The position numbers were made by a program, and so were the translations under genes. Of a stretch of 64,000 bases of DNA, positions 62,433-64,000 are shown in pieces (positions within the stretch are counted from its first letter, which is position 1; the number at the start of each line of letters is the position of its first letter). Source of the stretch: UBA1715 sp045615765 (lineage in GTDB: Bacteria; Bacteroidota; Bacteroidia; Bacteroidales; UBA1715); assembly GCA_045615765.1 (NCBI GenBank), contig JAZLFM010000027.1:1-64000 (forward strand). Reading direction: 5' to 3'. Below the pieces are notes generated by a model that had not been told where the DNA came from, did not search any database, and was given only the letters and a program-made list of their open reading frames with translations.

Positions 62433-63830
62433 ATGAAAAAAATATTTAATGTTATAATTATGATAATATTGGCTAATACTTTATTTAGTCAAGAATTATT
62501 TTATACTTTTAATTCATCTACTAAAACTACTGCTGTAGCTGGTAAAGTTAATATTCTAAGTCATGGATATGATATAGGGACAACTTTTATTTTGGGAGGT
62601 GCCAGATCAAGTTACGGTTCCTTTTTCACGAGTGATAAAGGAGTTCAGACAAAAACTCAGTTGGGTGGCAATGCTACAAAAGTTCTGTTTGGTTTTAATA
62701 TTTGCGATGGTTATTTCAGCATGACATCAGGTACAGAGGTAGAAAATGAAATAGTAAAAGCTCAGGCATCTAAGACAACATTCAATGGTGGCACTGAAAC
62801 AAGTATATTTCTACATATTGGTGATTTTTTTTATTTAGAAAATGTGAAATTAGGTGTAGGTATACCATTTAAACTAATCTCTTTTGATGAAAAACTAGAT
62901 GAGTTAACGATAGAGGTTCAGCCAGCAACAACAACAACAACATCTATTATTGACGAAGAAAATATTGTTCTTCCTGAATATGTTGAACATAACAAAGAGA
63001 AATATTTAGTAACAGAAATTTTACAGAATGCTTTTTCTGGTTGTACAAATTTGAAAAGTGTTATTATAGGAGAAAATGTAACCTCAATAGGCGAAAATGC
63101 TTTTGCTGGTTGTTCTGCACTTTCAAAAATCACTTGTTTTGCAGTAAATCCTCCAGAAGTAGATGCCTCATCATTCAGCAATTACAATGGGTATTTAACA
63201 ATTCCGTGCGATAATTTCGAGGCTTACGATATTCATCCTATATGGGGAAACTTTAAACACATAGAATGTATTTCTGCCGAATCAACAGAGTTGCCAAAAG
63301 ACGAGGTTGTAGTGGAACCAGAAATCAACGAGGCGGTGTTCTCAATGCCAACAAATGCTTCGGCAAATTCCTATACGCTTACAATCCAAAACAATGGCGT
63401 AACATTCTGCACGCTTACGTTCAACAGTCAAGGGCAGTTGTCGAACATAGATTTTAGTGGCAATACGCTCAAGGCATCCGTAGAAGGCTATCAGTTCACG
63501 GTTACAGGTCTTTCGGCTGCAACAGACTATGGCTATTCTTTTAAGGCATTGGATAAAAGTAAATCGGTGCTAAAAGAATATACAGGTTCGTTCACAACAA
63601 AAAATGAAGATGGAACAGGAGGCTCTTCTGCGGGTGGTGTAGGTACTTCTATCTCAGATGTTTTAGATTTTGTCGATATTCAAGTGGTTAATAATCAAAT
63701 ATATGTAGATGGATCTATCGTTCCGTATGTGATAGATATTCAAGGTAAGAAAATTACAAATAAGAATTTAAAGGCAGGGGTTTATTTCCTTCTTATAGAT
63801 GGAAAAACATTTAGCGTTTCAATTCAATAA
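62433..63830 (+). CDS. Leucine-rich-repeat surface protein with Fn3-like part and type A T9SS sorting domain
   Basis: A 465-residue secreted protein with signal peptide MKKIFNVIIMIILANTLFSQ. Residues ~20-170 are unfamiliar. One or two BspA-type repeats follow (about 195-232, AFSGCTNLKSVIIG, AFAGCSALSKI), then a Fn3-like region (about 285-390, EGYQFTVTGLSAATDYGYSF) and a Gly/Ser linker. The last ~50 residues (IYVDGSIVPYVIDIQGKKI ... GKTFSVSIQ) are a type A sorting signal. From about 63290 to 63610 the codons are clearly richer in C and G than the AT-rich front half, so the gene looks mosaic. Its terminator is nearly identical to that at 354-388. Confidence 0.85.
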   Translation: MKKIFNVIIMIILANTLFSQELFYTFNSSTKTTAVAGKVNILSHGYDIGTTFILGGARSSYGSFFTSDKGVQTKTQLGGNATKVLFGFNICDGYFSMTSGTEVENEIVKAQASKTTFNGGTETSIFLHIGDFFYLENVKLGVGIPFKLISFDEKLDELTIEVQPATTTTTSIIDEENIVLPEYVEHNKEKYLVTEILQNAFSGCTNLKSVIIGENVTSIGENAFAGCSALSKITCFAVNPPEVDASSFSNYNGYLTIPCDNFEAYDIHPIWGNFKHIECISAESTELPKDEVVVEPEINEAVFSMPTNASANSYTLTIQNNGVTFCTLTFNSQGQLSNIDFSGNTLKASVEGYQFTVTGLSAATDYGYSFKALDKSKSVLKEYTGSFTTKNEDGTGGSSAGGVGTSISDVLDFVDIQVVNNQIYVDGSIVPYVIDIQGKKITNKNLKAGVYFLLIDGKTFSVSIQ

Positions 63831-63850
63831 GATTTTTTTATTCTTTCAAC

Positions 63851-63882
63851 CCGCAGAATCCATTTCAGGTTCTGCGGGTTTT
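63851..63882 (+). terminator. Terminator of the second LRR surface-protein gene
   Basis: CCCGCAGAATCC and AGGTTCTGCGGG surround ATTTC, followed by a T-rich run. The 25-nt core 63852-63876 differs from 355-379 at one base. Confidence 0.88.
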
Positions 63883-63899
63883 GTTTTATGAAAATTCTA

Positions 63900-63907
63900 T
63901 ATATTTG
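63900..63907 (+). promoter_or_regulatory. -7 promoter element TATATTTG of the last gene
   Basis: Matches TAnnTTTG, 18 bp upstream of the ATG at 63926. Confidence 0.6.
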
Positions 63908-63925
63908 TACAACCAAATATTCAAT

Positions 63926-64000
63926 ATGATGAAAAAAATAAAAGAGCCGGCTGCAACTTATGGAAATACAGCCCAACAGTTAAAGTTACAAATAGTAGAG
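63926..64000 (+). CDS. Start of an unidentified gene (3' truncated)
   Basis: A 25-codon open frame starting MMKKIKEPAATYGNTAQQLK runs off the window. A good -7 element lies 18 bp upstream and a second ATG follows directly at 63929. It has no signal peptide. Too little is visible for a family call. Confidence 0.5.
   Translation, partial: MMKKIKEPAATYGNTAQQLKLQIVE

Overview
The window is chromosomal DNA from a member of the Bacteroidota, most likely Bacteroidales. Three things support this: a low-GC sequence with many promoters of the TAnnTTTG type; an operon for type IX secretion (a PKD adhesin with a CHU_C/type B sorting domain, a PorE-like OmpA protein and PorP/SprF) plus several proteins ending in type A sorting domains; and a ribosomal protein S1 with an acidic N-terminal extension. 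A MqnC homologue suggests menaquinone is made by the futalosine route. A GH9 glucanase and a GPH-type sugar symporter suggest use of plant-derived or oligomeric glycans.

Layout. 1-400: the 3' end of a FISUMP-like surface protein whose last ~55 codons look like the variable region of a diversity-generating retroelement (DGR), followed by a small perfect hairpin and a terminator. 490-1400: a compact GNAT toxin/small-antitoxin-like pair bracketed by imperfect direct repeats that copy the 3' end of the adjacent DUF58 gene. 1370-6627: DUF58, trxA and dnaE. 6898-16520: housekeeping and metabolism (M1 aminopeptidase, two PLP aminotransferases, folC, tRNA-Val, asnB, a glycosyltransferase). 16636-23989: the type IX/type B adhesin operon, followed by a SET-domain gene and recR. 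25131-30980: a six-gene minus-strand operon (LysM-PBP lipoprotein-like protein, DUF2156, GNAT, hexapeptide acetyltransferase, MATE exporter, cytidylate-kinase-like protein). 31057-34443: methyltransferase, M28 peptidase, BrkB/YihY membrane protein. 35193-40300: a defence island of foreign composition with a DUF3791-DUF3990-DUF3791 set, a 354-bp palindrome-rich gap and an AlwI-family restriction-modification system with two adenine methyltransferases. 40401-61477: GH9 glucanase, rpsA, thioesterase, rsmA, DUF1573 lipoprotein, aminotransferase, lipid kinase, a BspA-like surface protein, a FISUMP lipoprotein, GPH symporter, cysE, rnr, mqnC, ABC exporter and pepA. 61521-64000: tRNA-Pro, a ~240-bp foldback element, a DUF6530-like gene, a second LRR/T9SS surface protein and the start of one more gene.

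The items I would look at first are the putative DGR variable region at the left edge, the GNAT pair between duplicated gene ends, and the 35-40 kb defence island with its nested palindrome. I found no CRISPR array, no rRNA, no recognisable transposase or integrase, and no reverse transcriptase or DGR template repeat inside the window. All family calls are from reading the translated sequences; no database search was run.
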